The notes beneath the pieces were generated by a model. The model was not told the origin of the DNA. It ran no database searches and saw only the letters and a program-made list of their open reading frames with translations. This document shows, piece after piece, positions 23,809 through 32,137 of a DNA stretch of 64,000 nucleotides. The position numbers and the translations under genes are program-made. Source of the DNA: Deltaproteobacteria bacterium (lineage in GTDB: Bacteria > Myxococcota > JADLHZ01); NCBI GenBank assembly GCA_020848545.1, contig JADLHZ010000022.1, positions 54,949-118,948 of the forward strand, read 5' to 3'. Numbering within the stretch: the stretch's first letter is position 1; every line of letters starts with the position of its first letter.

Positions 23809-24453
23809 TTATGATCCACGAACGATCTTGACGTTGAAATTCGGACTCTTCGTGACATTCCACAAGCGTATCCACAGCGCCAGATAAGATTCGCTCGCGC
23901 GGGCGCCGGTGATGTCGCCGAGGTCGATGAGGCTCTTCCACCCGAACCACTCGCGCAGCCAGCCGCTCACCTTGTCTTTGGCCGCCTGCTCGTTGCCGCA
24001 GATGAAGAGATCGTGATCGCCCGGCACCTTCGCCGCGTCGATCATCACGCTGCAGTTCACGGTGTTCAGCGTCTTCACCACCTTCGTGCTCGGCAGCTCG
24101 CGCTGGATCTGCTCGCCAAGCGAGTCGTCACGCGGGGTGAAGATGTTCCCCTTCTCGTCGAGCGGGTTCGCGAGGTCGATCAGGATCTTGCCCTGCAACG
24201 GCTCCTCGCCGCACAAACGCATCGCCGCGAGGCTCGAGCTGCCCTTGGTGCAGTTGAACGCGAGCTCACAGAACTGCGCCGCGTCCTCGAAGGTGCCGGC
24301 GCTCGCGCGGTGCTTCTCGTTGTCCTTGACGAACTTCAGCGCCTTCTCGTTCTTCGAGCTGCGCGACCCCATCCGCACCTCGTGCCCGAGCTGCGCGAGC
24401 TTGCTGCCGACCGTGTGTCCGACGACGCCCGTCCCGAGGATCGCGATCTTCAT
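23809..24453 (-). CDS. NADP-binding oxidoreductase, F420-dependent NADP reductase-like
   Basis: 214 residues. The Rossmann motif GTGVVG is at 7-12 and a basic NADP-phosphate pocket SRSSKNEK at 30-37. NCTKGSSSL, LIDLANPLD and VVKTLNTVNCSVM follow the order seen in F420-dependent NADP oxidoreductases and the related YrpG-like NAD(P)-binding family. The organism's use of F420 cannot be judged here, so only NADP binding is safe. The ATG at 24453 has AAGGAG upstream. It is the first gene of a three-gene operon with the charged protein and the caspase-fold protein. Confidence 0.82.
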   Translation of the reverse strand: MKIAILGTGVVGHTVGSKLAQLGHEVRMGSRSSKNEKALKFVKDNEKHRASAGTFEDAAQFCELAFNCTKGSSSLAAMRLCGEEPLQGKILIDLANPLDEKGNIFTPRDDSLGEQIQRELPSTKVVKTLNTVNCSVMIDAAKVPGDHDLFICGNEQAAKDKVSGWLREWFGWKSLIDLGDITGARASESYLALWIRLWNVTKSPNFNVKIVRGS

Positions 24454-24540
24454 GCTCCGCTCCTTTGTGCCGGGAGCATAGCCGCATTCGCCCGCGGTGC
24501 ACTGTTCCCTAGACGATCGTGGGCCCGCGCTCGGACGGAC

Positions 24541-24690
24541 ATGCAGCAGCGCTGTGCGGGCCGGGCGAAGCTCGCGGATACGGGGCTCCACGACGCGGGC
24601 GCGGTGGTCTCGCGGTTCGTGTACGCCTCGCGTGGTCACACGCCGGGCTTCATGATCAGGGGCAGCCGATTCCTGACCGCAAGTCCCTGA
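24541..24690 (+). pseudogene. RHS/YD-repeat gene remnant
   Basis: A 49-codon stretch reads ...GAVVSRFVYASRGHTPGFMIRG..., which closely resembles the conserved segment of RHS/YD-repeat proteins (SRFVYATRGHVPDYMVRGG in family members, just before the DHLGS motif). The frame stops at 24690, before the DHLGS motif would be reached, and nothing RHS-like precedes it. It is therefore a remnant of a polymorphic-toxin-type RHS gene or a displaced tip. It lies in the 442-base gene-free region 24454-24895. Confidence 0.5.
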
Positions 24691-24718
24691 CCCCAAGACC
24701 CTGACCCTGAACTTGGAC

Positions 24719-24845
24719 CGAAGCCTTGGCCGCGCTCGCGAGCGTGAGCCTAGCCCTGGCCGTGGCCTCGAACGCGCGGGGCGAAGCGAGGGTTAGGGCC
24801 AAGGTTAGGGACAAGCTCACGCTCGCGAGCGCGGCCAAGGCTTTC
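24719..24845. repeat. Long inverted repeat with CGCTCGCGAGCG core
   Basis: The left arm CCTTGGCCGCGCTCGCGAGC (24724-24743, continuing GTGAGC) and its exact reverse complement at about 24816-24841 form arms of some 26 bases; with one extra base the match extends to CCGAA(A)GCC. The loop is about 65 bases. Just left of it are short direct repeats of CCCTGACC/GACCCTGA. Either strand can encode MAALASVSL at the arm. No gene is supported here. The element fills most of the rest of the gene-free stretch after the RHS remnant. Confidence 0.75.
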
Positions 24846-24895
24846 GGCCAGGGTCTTGGCGGTCAGGGTTGTTTGGCGCATTCAGCTGATAGCTC

Positions 24896-26332
24896 CTACC
24901 GCGCGTCCCAATCGTACAGCTTTGTCACGGTCGCGCCCGGCGTGATCTCGACGTCGAGCTCGGCCTTGGCCCCGTCGCCGCGTTGAAGCACGACGCGGTG
25001 CTTACCGATCGACAGCTCGAGGCGCCGGACCGGGGTCGTCTTGCTGACGAGCGCGCCGTCGACGAACACCGTCGACCATGGCCGCGAGTTGATCGTCAGG
25101 TAGCCGTGCGCCGCCTTCGCAGGCGGAGGCGGATCGATCGGCGCCGCCGTTGCCGCTTGGCTCGCCGGCTCAGGCTCAGGCACGGGCTCATTCGGCCGCG
25201 GCCACAGCGCGAAAGCGAGGACGGCGACGACCGCCAGCGCGCCGGCGATCCAAGCCATCGACGCCTGCGTTCCCAGCGACGTTCCTGCTGGCGTCGTCAC
25301 CAGCAACGGCACCGCGGGCTTCGGCGTGCCGACGACGCGGGTCGCCACGCCGCCCCCGGCCTCGGCGAGGAGCTCCTCACCGAACAACGACCGCTCGACC
25401 GGCTCGAGCTTCACACCGGCGAGGAAGGGCGCGACGAAAGCCGCGAGCTGCGCGGGCGTAAACGGCGTCATCCCGGCCTTCTTCGCCGCCTGCGCGAGCG
25501 CGTCGCCCATCGCCGCGCAAGACTGAAAACGCGCGTCCGGCTCCGGCGCGAGGGCGCGATCGACGACCTCGCGCAGGCGCGCCGGCACTTCAGGGCACGC
25601 GACGCCGAGCGGCGTGAGCTCCGCGTGCTGCGCCCGCCCCAACATCTCTAGCTCGTCGTCGCACTCGTACGCGCGCGCGCCACTGAGCAGCTCGTAGAGC
25701 ACGAGCCCGGCCGAAAACACGTCCGAGCGGCGATCGACCGGCCGCGCACGCGCTTGCTCCGGCGACAAGTACGCGAAGCAGCCCTTGATCACGCCCGTGC
25801 GCGTGCGCGCGTGGTTGATCGCCGCCTTGGCGATGCCGAAGTCAGCCACCTTCACGATCCCGTGATCCGAGATCAAGATGTTGTGCGGGCGCACGTCGCG
25901 GTGCACGATGTTGAGCGGCTTACCGTCCTTGTCCTGCTGCTCGTGCGCCGCGTGCAACGCCTCCAGCACTGTCGAGAGGATCGCCACGGTCGCGCGCGCG
26001 GGCATCTTCGTCTCCTCGGCGGCGAGCGCGCGCCGCAAGACCGCGAGGTTGCTCCCGCGCACGTACTCCATGGCGATGAAGTAGCGCCCGTCGGTCTTCC
26101 CGAGCTCCAAGATCTGCACGATGCTCGGATGCGAGAGGCGCACGGCGAGCCGCGCCTCGTCGATCAGCATGTCGACGAACTCCGCGTCGTGGCCGAACTC
26201 GGGCAGGAGCACCTTCAGCGCCACCGGCTTGCTGAACCCGTCCGGGCCGTTCTGATCGGCGAGGAAGACTTCGGCCGTGCCGCCGCGGGCGATCCGCGCA
26301 TGCAGATCGTACTTGCCGAAGGCGAGCTGCAT
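24896..26332 (-). CDS. Serine/threonine protein kinase with C-terminal PEGA domain
   Basis: 478 residues. The Hanks-type kinase domain has the ATP loop ARGGTAEVF (15-23), Lys40 in VALKVL, HRDVRPHN (144-151) and ADFG (163-166). The usual Lys of HRDxKPxN is Arg148 here. YLSPEQARARPVDRRSDVFSAG marks the activation and F-helix region. A single membrane helix lies near 376-395 and a PEGA domain (GYLTINSRPWSTVFVDG onward) forms the exported C-terminus. Such kinases relay external signals in myxobacteria. Its ATG overlaps the TGA of the LuxR gene (TGATG), so it is translated with it. Confidence 0.92.
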   Translation of the reverse strand: MQLAFGKYDLHARIARGGTAEVFLADQNGPDGFSKPVALKVLLPEFGHDAEFVDMLIDEARLAVRLSHPSIVQILELGKTDGRYFIAMEYVRGSNLAVLRRALAAEETKMPARATVAILSTVLEALHAAHEQQDKDGKPLNIVHRDVRPHNILISDHGIVKVADFGIAKAAINHARTRTGVIKGCFAYLSPEQARARPVDRRSDVFSAGLVLYELLSGARAYECDDELEMLGRAQHAELTPLGVACPEVPARLREVVDRALAPEPDARFQSCAAMGDALAQAAKKAGMTPFTPAQLAAFVAPFLAGVKLEPVERSLFGEELLAEAGGGVATRVVGTPKPAVPLLVTTPAGTSLGTQASMAWIAGALAVVAVLAFALWPRPNEPVPEPEPASQAATAAPIDPPPPAKAAHGYLTINSRPWSTVFVDGALVSKTTPVRRLELSIGKHRVVLQRGDGAKAELDVEITPGATVTKLYDWDAR

Positions 26333-27306
26333 CACTCGCTCGGCTTCTTCGTGAGCAGCTCGACACGCGACGACACGCCGAGCTTCGCGAACACGCTTTT
26401 GACGTGCGAGCGCACGGTCTCGACGCTGACGAAGCGCGCCTTGGCGATCTCGTCGTTCGACTTGCCTTGCTTCAAGAGCACGTACACTTCGCGCTCGGTG
26501 CGCGTGAGCTTCGCCTCGTCCTTGTGCGACTCGACGTCGGAGCCGAAGAGCTCGACGGCGATGTAGTGCACGCTCGTCTCCGGGCTCTCGCGCACGAACG
26601 ACATGGCGCCGAAGACGCGGCTCTTTCCGTCCGGCATCAGCGTGAACTCGCGCGCGCCCTTGCTGCCCGCGTCTTTGGCCGCTTCCTTCAACGCGCCAGC
26701 GAGCCGCTCCTCGAGCCGCTCGCGCCCTTCGTCGCCGAGCAACGCGCGCGCGTTTTGCGACATCCACACGACCTCGCCCTTCGCCGTCGCCAGCGCCGCG
26801 CACGCGCCGAGGCGTTTTTCGATCAAGGTCGCGAGGCCGGCGTACTGCCCGGTCACCGACTCGAAGCGGCGAATCCGCTTGTGCGCCGACACGAGCTCTT
26901 GCTGGCACGCGGTGAGGATCGCCGTCTCGTCTTTGCCGTAGCGCTTCTTCTCGCGCGCGAAGGCCATGCCAACCGCGCCGCGCTCGCCGAACGGCGCCGG
27001 CTCGAAGGCGACGACGAGCAGCTCTTTGGCGGCCAGCGCGAGGAGCTCCTTCGGCGCAGTGTCGAGCGTGATCACCTTCGGCACGAGCGGCACGAGCTCG
27101 TCGCGCCACACGCCGGCGATCTCGTCACCGGCGGCTGCAATCATCGCCTCGCCGAGCGCACCGACGCTGTAGCGCGGAAAGCGATAGAAGCCGGCGCGCG
27201 AAGAGCCGGTCGCCTCGCTCAAGATCGCGAGCGCCGGCTCGAGCTCCTTGATCACCATCACTTCGGAGAGCGCGTCGTGCAGGCGCGCCTTCAGCTCTTC
27301 ACTCAT
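26332..27306 (-). CDS. LuxR-family transcriptional regulator
   Basis: 324 residues. The last ~60 residues are a LuxR/FixJ-type helix-turn-helix: LTRTEREVYVLLKQGKSNDEIAKARFVSVETVRSHVKSVFAKLGV. The rest shows no receiver domain; the region 10-150 looks like a sensory (GAF-like) domain and 160-250 like a PAS-like segment (GEVVWMSQNARALLG), both tentative. It is coupled by overlap to the PEGA protein gene upstream (ATGA) and to the kinase downstream (TGATG). The kinase may phosphorylate it, but no evidence for that is in the sequence. Confidence 0.85.
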   Translation of the reverse strand: MSEELKARLHDALSEVMVIKELEPALAILSEATGSSRAGFYRFPRYSVGALGEAMIAAAGDEIAGVWRDELVPLVPKVITLDTAPKELLALAAKELLVVAFEPAPFGERGAVGMAFAREKKRYGKDETAILTACQQELVSAHKRIRRFESVTGQYAGLATLIEKRLGACAALATAKGEVVWMSQNARALLGDEGRERLEERLAGALKEAAKDAGSKGAREFTLMPDGKSRVFGAMSFVRESPETSVHYIAVELFGSDVESHKDEAKLTRTEREVYVLLKQGKSNDEIAKARFVSVETVRSHVKSVFAKLGVSSRVELLTKKPSE

Positions 27307-28676
27307 GGCGTTCCCACCGGCACCACCCGATGGCGATAGACGATGCCGTCAATGGCGCCGGCGAGCACGTCGGCGATGACCAGGCCGAACGACACATTCG
27401 TCACCCACTTCAACGCTTCGACGGTCTGGGGCTGCCGGTAGGTGCCGTTGCCGACGGCGAAGCGCTGCGCGACGAAGTAGGCGCTCAGGTTCGTCGCGAG
27501 CAAGAGCAACTGCGAGACCAGCAGCAGCGCGCCTGCCACCGGCCGCTCTTCGACGAACTGGCCGATGCCGAGCGGGAGCAGCGCGACCGCCGGATGCACG
27601 CGGATCTCTCGCGTGGCTGCGGGCTTGCCGGTCTTCGCCGTCGCCAAGGCAGGCGTCGGCGCCACGAGCGGCACGTCGATCGTCGCCACCGGCGCCGGCT
27701 CGTTCTTCAGCGCGCTCTCGATGAAGGCGACCGCGTCGGCGACGTTCATCAGCTTGCCGCGCTCCGAGATCCGATTCATCTCGCAATCATAGACCCGCGC
27801 GAGCACGTTGCCGCTGCGCACTTGCATGAACGCGGCAGCGCCGGCTCTTTGCTCGCCGCAGAAGCGATCGAGCTCGGCCTTGTCGGCGGCGCCGATGGTC
27901 CGGTCGCCCGCGAGGATGGCCGCGACGGTGTCGGTGCGCGATCGCGCCGCTTCTTCCACGAGGAACACCTCGAGCTTCGCCACCTTGCGCTCTTCGATGG
28001 TGAAGCGCGCCGAGAAGGGCGTGCGACCGGCGGCGCGCACGCTCAGCCAGTGCTCGCCGGCGTAGAGGCTGGAGACGCTCGCGGGCAACGCTGCCACGCG
28101 CTTGCCATCGAGGTAGACGTCGGCGCCCTTCGGCTCGCCGCTGACGGTGAGCGATCCGCGCTTGCTGCGCTCGCTGGCCGCGCGCACGCGCTCGAAGGTG
28201 CGAACGACATCCGGATTGTGGCGCACTTTGTCGGCGCGCAGGCTCGGGTTCAAGACGAGCGCGCGGCGAAAAGCGTCGGCCGCTTTGTCGCCGGCCTTGG
28301 TGTCCATCTGCGCCGCGCCGAGATCGAAGAGGCAACGCGCCACCTCGTCGAGATCGGCGAGCACCGGCATTGCGCGCGCGTACTGCTCGAGCGCTGCTTC
28401 GTAGTGCGCGATCGCGCTCCTCGACTCGAGCGCCAACGCCGCATCGGAGGCGCGCTTCATCTCCTTGCGGGCGAGCTCGAGCGCCTTCTTCTCCTGCTCG
28501 AGCGCGCCGGGCTGGAGGCGCAGCACCTTCAAGCGCTCGACGAACGCGCGCGGCTCGCTGGCGAGCGCTACGTCTTCGGCCGCGTCGACGATCAGCGCGA
28601 CGGGCGAAGCATCGGGCGCGCCGGCGCCGATGGCGCACAGCGGCAGAAGGAGGCCGAGCATCAAAGTACTTTGCAT
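27303..28676 (-). CDS. PEGA-domain protein with signal peptide and membrane helices
   Basis: 457 residues from the ATG at 28676 (a GTG at 28697 is in frame). A signal peptide (1-20) leads to a helical, TPR-like region (about 60-150, with AADAFRRALVLNPSLRADKVRHNPDVV), then a PEGA domain (GSLTVSGEPKGADVYLDGKRV) and a C-terminal part with two hydrophobic helices (VAGALLLVSQLLLLATNLSAYF and NVSFGLVIADVLAGAI). It is probably an envelope protein of unknown job. It starts the operon with the LuxR regulator and the PEGA kinase, and its stop overlaps the regulator start. Confidence 0.8.
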   Translation of the reverse strand: MQSTLMLGLLLPLCAIGAGAPDASPVALIVDAAEDVALASEPRAFVERLKVLRLQPGALEQEKKALELARKEMKRASDAALALESRSAIAHYEAALEQYARAMPVLADLDEVARCLFDLGAAQMDTKAGDKAADAFRRALVLNPSLRADKVRHNPDVVRTFERVRAASERSKRGSLTVSGEPKGADVYLDGKRVAALPASVSSLYAGEHWLSVRAAGRTPFSARFTIEERKVAKLEVFLVEEAARSRTDTVAAILAGDRTIGAADKAELDRFCGEQRAGAAAFMQVRSGNVLARVYDCEMNRISERGKLMNVADAVAFIESALKNEPAPVATIDVPLVAPTPALATAKTGKPAATREIRVHPAVALLPLGIGQFVEERPVAGALLLVSQLLLLATNLSAYFVAQRFAVGNGTYRQPQTVEALKWVTNVSFGLVIADVLAGAIDGIVYRHRVVPVGTP

Positions 28677-28796
28677 GGGGCGCGTGCCGGGCGCCACTTT
28701 CCCGAGCGTCGTCGCGGCCTTGCGTTCGCCGGAGAGACGCTAATTCCCCCCGGCCGGTGAGGCGGCCGCCATGCACTCGTTGCACACTGCCAAGCG

Positions 28797-30668
28797 ATGC
28801 ACCTCTCTCGCGCGCTCACCGCCTTCGTGCTCCTCGCGACCTCCGCCTGCGTGCTCGGCAAGACCCAGAGCCGCAGCGTGGCGTGCGACAAGGCGAGCGC
28901 GTTCTTCGCCGAAGAGATCGAGCCGAAGATCCTGCTCGCCAGTTGCGCGACCTGTCATGCGCAAGACGGCCTCGCGCAGCGCACGCGCTTCGTCGTCGAC
29001 ACGAACGGCACGCCGCAAGCGACGGAGCACAACCTGGCCACCGTCGCGTTGCTCTCGCGTGAATCAGTGAAGGACACGCCGCTGCTCCTCGCCAAGCCGA
29101 GCGGCGTCACGAGCCACGGTGGCGGCACCCCGCTCGCGGCCGGCGGCGCGCTCTACGCGAAGTGGCAAGCGGCGATCATGAACGCGGCGCTGTGCACGCA
29201 GACGATCGCACCCGAAGCGATCGCCGCCGCCCAGGAGACGATCGCGACCGCGGCGCCGCCGGGCACGCCGCCGGCGCTCGCTCCGCCCGCGCCGCCGATC
29301 CCGATCGCGCCGCGCCTGCGCCGGCTGACGACCGCCGAGCTCGACGCCACCTACGCTGCGCTCGTCCCTGGCGCGCCGTCGTTCGCCGCGAAGCTTCCGA
29401 TCGACACGCGCCAAGCCGGCTACACCCAGAACGCGGATCAACGCGTCGAAGAGCTGTTCGCGAAGACGCTCGACGACGCTGCGATCGTGCTCGCGACGAT
29501 GATCGCAGGCCAGCTGAAACAAGCGCTCGCACCCTGCCCCACCGGCCGCGCTGAGGCTGCGTGCGCCGGCGACTTCATCGCGAGCTTCGGCAAGCGCGCG
29601 TTTCGCCGGCCGGTGGCAGACGACCACGCCGCTCAGCTCGCGCAAGTGTACGCGGTCGGCATCGACGGCGGCACGCACGCGGACGGCATCGCGCTGGTCG
29701 CCCGCGCGATCTTGCAGAGCCCGGAGCTCGTGTACGTCACCGAGCTCGGCGCCGGCGGAGCCGACACGACGCTCGACGCCTACGAGGCCGCGAGCGTGCT
29801 CGCCTATTCGCTGACCGGCGCCCCGCCCGACGCCGCTTTGATGGCGCGCGCCGACGCCGGCGGCTTGCTCAGCGCCGAAGAGCGCAAGACCGAAGCGCGG
29901 CGCCTGCTCGCGACGGCGCCTGGGCGCGCGCAGATGCGCAAGATGCTCGCCGAGTGGCTGACGACCGATCGCGCGACCGAGAACGTGACGGACGCGATGC
30001 TCGCCGAGACGAACGCCTTCATCGACGCCGCAGTGGAGCAAAACGGCGCGTCGCTCTCGGCGTTGCTGACGACCGGCACCGCGCCGCGCGTCGGCCTGCT
30101 GACCCAAGCGAGCTTCCTCGCGGCGTTCGCGCACGGCGACGACAGCGCGCCGGTCAAGCGCGGCGTCGTGATCAGGAAGCGCTTCCTGTGCCAAGAGCTG
30201 AGCGTACCGCCCGCGCTCCAAGGCCAAGTGCAAGTCCCGCAACCGCAAGCGAACCAGACGACGCGTGAGCGCTTCGCTGCGCACTCGACGAACGCCACGT
30301 GCGCGGGCTGCCACAGCTTGATCGATCCGCTCGGCTTCGCCTTCGAGGCCTTCGACGGCAAGGGCCGCTATCGGACGAGCGAGAAAGGCAAGCCGATCGA
30401 CTCGAGCGGCACGCTCGTCGGCACCGGCGACGCCGACGCGCCCTTCGCAGACGCCGCCGAGCTCGCGAAGACGCTGGCGGCGAGCGCCGCGGTCCGCGCG
30501 TGCTTCGCGAAGAACATGCACCGCTTCTACTCGGCGCAGTCGCTCCCGGGCACCGAGACCTTCTTCCTCCAAGGCTTCGACGCCGCCGCCGACGCGAGCC
30601 TCACCGACCTCATCCTGCGCTGGGCCGCGTCAGACGCGTTCTTCGTGCGCCGCGCGGAGGAGATGTGA
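28797..30668 (+). CDS. DUF1592/DUF1588 haem-binding protein
   Basis: 623 residues with a lipoprotein signal (TSAC, Cys18). CATCH at 50-54 is a c-type haem site of a cytochrome-like domain. The central and C-terminal parts match DUF1592 (AEAACAGDFIASFGKRAFRRPV and ILQSPELVYVTELG) and DUF1588 (RVGLLTQASFLAAFAH...RGVVIRKRFLC), with a second CAGCH at 502-506 and the DUF1585-like tail. These proteins are common in Planctomycetes and myxobacteria beside DUF1552; their reaction is unknown. Its TGA overlaps the start of the DUF1552 gene. Confidence 0.9.
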   Translation: MHLSRALTAFVLLATSACVLGKTQSRSVACDKASAFFAEEIEPKILLASCATCHAQDGLAQRTRFVVDTNGTPQATEHNLATVALLSRESVKDTPLLLAKPSGVTSHGGGTPLAAGGALYAKWQAAIMNAALCTQTIAPEAIAAAQETIATAAPPGTPPALAPPAPPIPIAPRLRRLTTAELDATYAALVPGAPSFAAKLPIDTRQAGYTQNADQRVEELFAKTLDDAAIVLATMIAGQLKQALAPCPTGRAEAACAGDFIASFGKRAFRRPVADDHAAQLAQVYAVGIDGGTHADGIALVARAILQSPELVYVTELGAGGADTTLDAYEAASVLAYSLTGAPPDAALMARADAGGLLSAEERKTEARRLLATAPGRAQMRKMLAEWLTTDRATENVTDAMLAETNAFIDAAVEQNGASLSALLTTGTAPRVGLLTQASFLAAFAHGDDSAPVKRGVVIRKRFLCQELSVPPALQGQVQVPQPQANQTTRERFAAHSTNATCAGCHSLIDPLGFAFEAFDGKGRYRTSEKGKPIDSSGTLVGTGDADAPFADAAELAKTLAASAAVRACFAKNMHRFYSAQSLPGTETFFLQGFDAAADASLTDLILRWAASDAFFVRRAEEM

Positions 30669-32107
30669 TGAACGTCCTCGCTTCACGCCGATCGTTTCTG
30701 AAAGCCGTCGGCGCCACCGCCGTGACGCTGCCCTTCTTCAAGTTGCTCGAAGCCTCCGCGGTGCAAGCCGCCACGCAGCCGCTGCGCTTCATCGGCGTCT
30801 ATCATCCGCACGGCAAGGCGAAGAACTACTGGAGCCCGAAGAACGGCGCGGCGCCCGGGGCGATCTCGAGCAGCTTCGACATCGGCTACGACGGCGCGAT
30901 CCTGAAGCCCTTCGACGATCCGGCGACCTACGGCCGCTCATTCAAGGACAAGCTGCTCGTGCTCGAAGGCTTCTCGCTCGTCGCGGCCAAAGAGTCCGGC
31001 ACGTCGGCGCACGGCGCTGCGTCGACGATCCTCACGGCTGGAGCCAATCATGGTGCCGCGACGAATCCGTCGATCGACTACTTCCTCGCCTACGAGAAGA
31101 ACCTCGGCGCCGACACGCGCTTTCGCCAGGTGCAGGTCGGCTGCGACTACGACGGCGATCCCGGCTGGCAGCTCACCTTCGGCCCGGGCGGCAGCATCGT
31201 GCCGAAGATGGTGAACCCAGTGAGCACCTTCAACACGCTCTACGCCGATCTCATCGTCGGCACCGATCCTGTGGCGCTCGCCGAGTACGAGAAGAAGCGC
31301 CGCCGCGGCCAAAGCGTGCTCGACTACTTGAAGGGCCGGCTGCAATCGCTCGACACGCGCTTGGCCGCGGCGGAGAAGCAGAAGCTCGATCAGCACCTGA
31401 CCGCCGTGCGCGAGCTCGAGAAGCGCCTCGCCGGGTCGCCGCTCTCGCAGATGTGCCAGAAGCCGGCGAAGCCCGTGCTGCCCGCCGGCTACCCGAACTA
31501 CGACGGCGGCAACTACGCCACGTGGGACTACAACGACTTCATCATGGACGCGCACATCGAGCTCTTGGCGCAAGCGCTCGCGTGCGACCTCACCCGCTTC
31601 TCCACGCTCTACTTGGGCGACGCCGGAAGGCCGCTGACCAACGTCTCGCCGGGCGTGCCGTCGAACGTACATGACGACGCCGCCCACAGCTGCTGGGGCC
31701 CTGACGACGCGACGCCGCAGCAGATCGACGAAGCGCAGCGCCGCCTCGCGAACGCCAACCGCTACCACTACGGCAAGATCGCCAAGCTCGCGACGCGGCT
31801 CCACGATCTCGACGTCTTCGATCACACCTTGATGTTCGTCGCCAGCGACATCGGCGATCCGGCGGGCCACACGACGCACGACATCCCGATGCTGATGCTC
31901 GGCGGCTGCAACGGCAAGATCCCCATGGGCCGCCACGTGCGCACCGTCTACGACTGCCCGGGCGACGCGTTCTGCAGCAACCCGAAGTACACGCCGCACA
32001 ACGCGCTGCTCGTGAACATCGCCAACGCCTTCGACGTGCCGATCACGAGCTACGGCATCTCGACGAAGCCGGCGACGACGGCCGGACCGTATCCGGGGCT
32101 CGCGTGA
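30668..32107 (+). CDS. DUF1552 protein with twin-arginine signal
   Basis: 479 residues. The N-terminus has a Tat signal, SRRSFLK at 6-12 followed by a hydrophobic helix, so the protein is exported folded, probably with a cofactor. The body matches DUF1552: FIGVYHPHGKAKNYWSPK, YDGDPGWQLTFGPGG, DYLKGRLQSLDTRL, and the His-rich VASDIGDPAGHTTHDIPMLMLGG. The family belongs to an alkaline-phosphatase/sulfatase-like superfamily in some classifications. It is coupled (TGATG) to the DUF1592 gene and the two are almost always paired, so they probably form one extracytoplasmic oxidising or degradative unit. Function is unknown. Confidence 0.9.
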   Translation: MNVLASRRSFLKAVGATAVTLPFFKLLEASAVQAATQPLRFIGVYHPHGKAKNYWSPKNGAAPGAISSSFDIGYDGAILKPFDDPATYGRSFKDKLLVLEGFSLVAAKESGTSAHGAASTILTAGANHGAATNPSIDYFLAYEKNLGADTRFRQVQVGCDYDGDPGWQLTFGPGGSIVPKMVNPVSTFNTLYADLIVGTDPVALAEYEKKRRRGQSVLDYLKGRLQSLDTRLAAAEKQKLDQHLTAVRELEKRLAGSPLSQMCQKPAKPVLPAGYPNYDGGNYATWDYNDFIMDAHIELLAQALACDLTRFSTLYLGDAGRPLTNVSPGVPSNVHDDAAHSCWGPDDATPQQIDEAQRRLANANRYHYGKIAKLATRLHDLDVFDHTLMFVASDIGDPAGHTTHDIPMLMLGGCNGKIPMGRHVRTVYDCPGDAFCSNPKYTPHNALLVNIANAFDVPITSYGISTKPATTAGPYPGLA

Positions 32108-32137
32108 GCTGTTGATCACGGGCGGCAAAGCGGCGAG

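Noticed and set aside
24541..24690. Active RHS toxin gene
   Set aside because: Only a short core fragment is present, with no signal, repeats or immunity gene next to it.
24726..24986. Gene MAALASVSL on either strand in the inverted repeat
   Set aside because: Both strands give the same peptide because of the palindromic arms, and it overlaps the kinase gene end.
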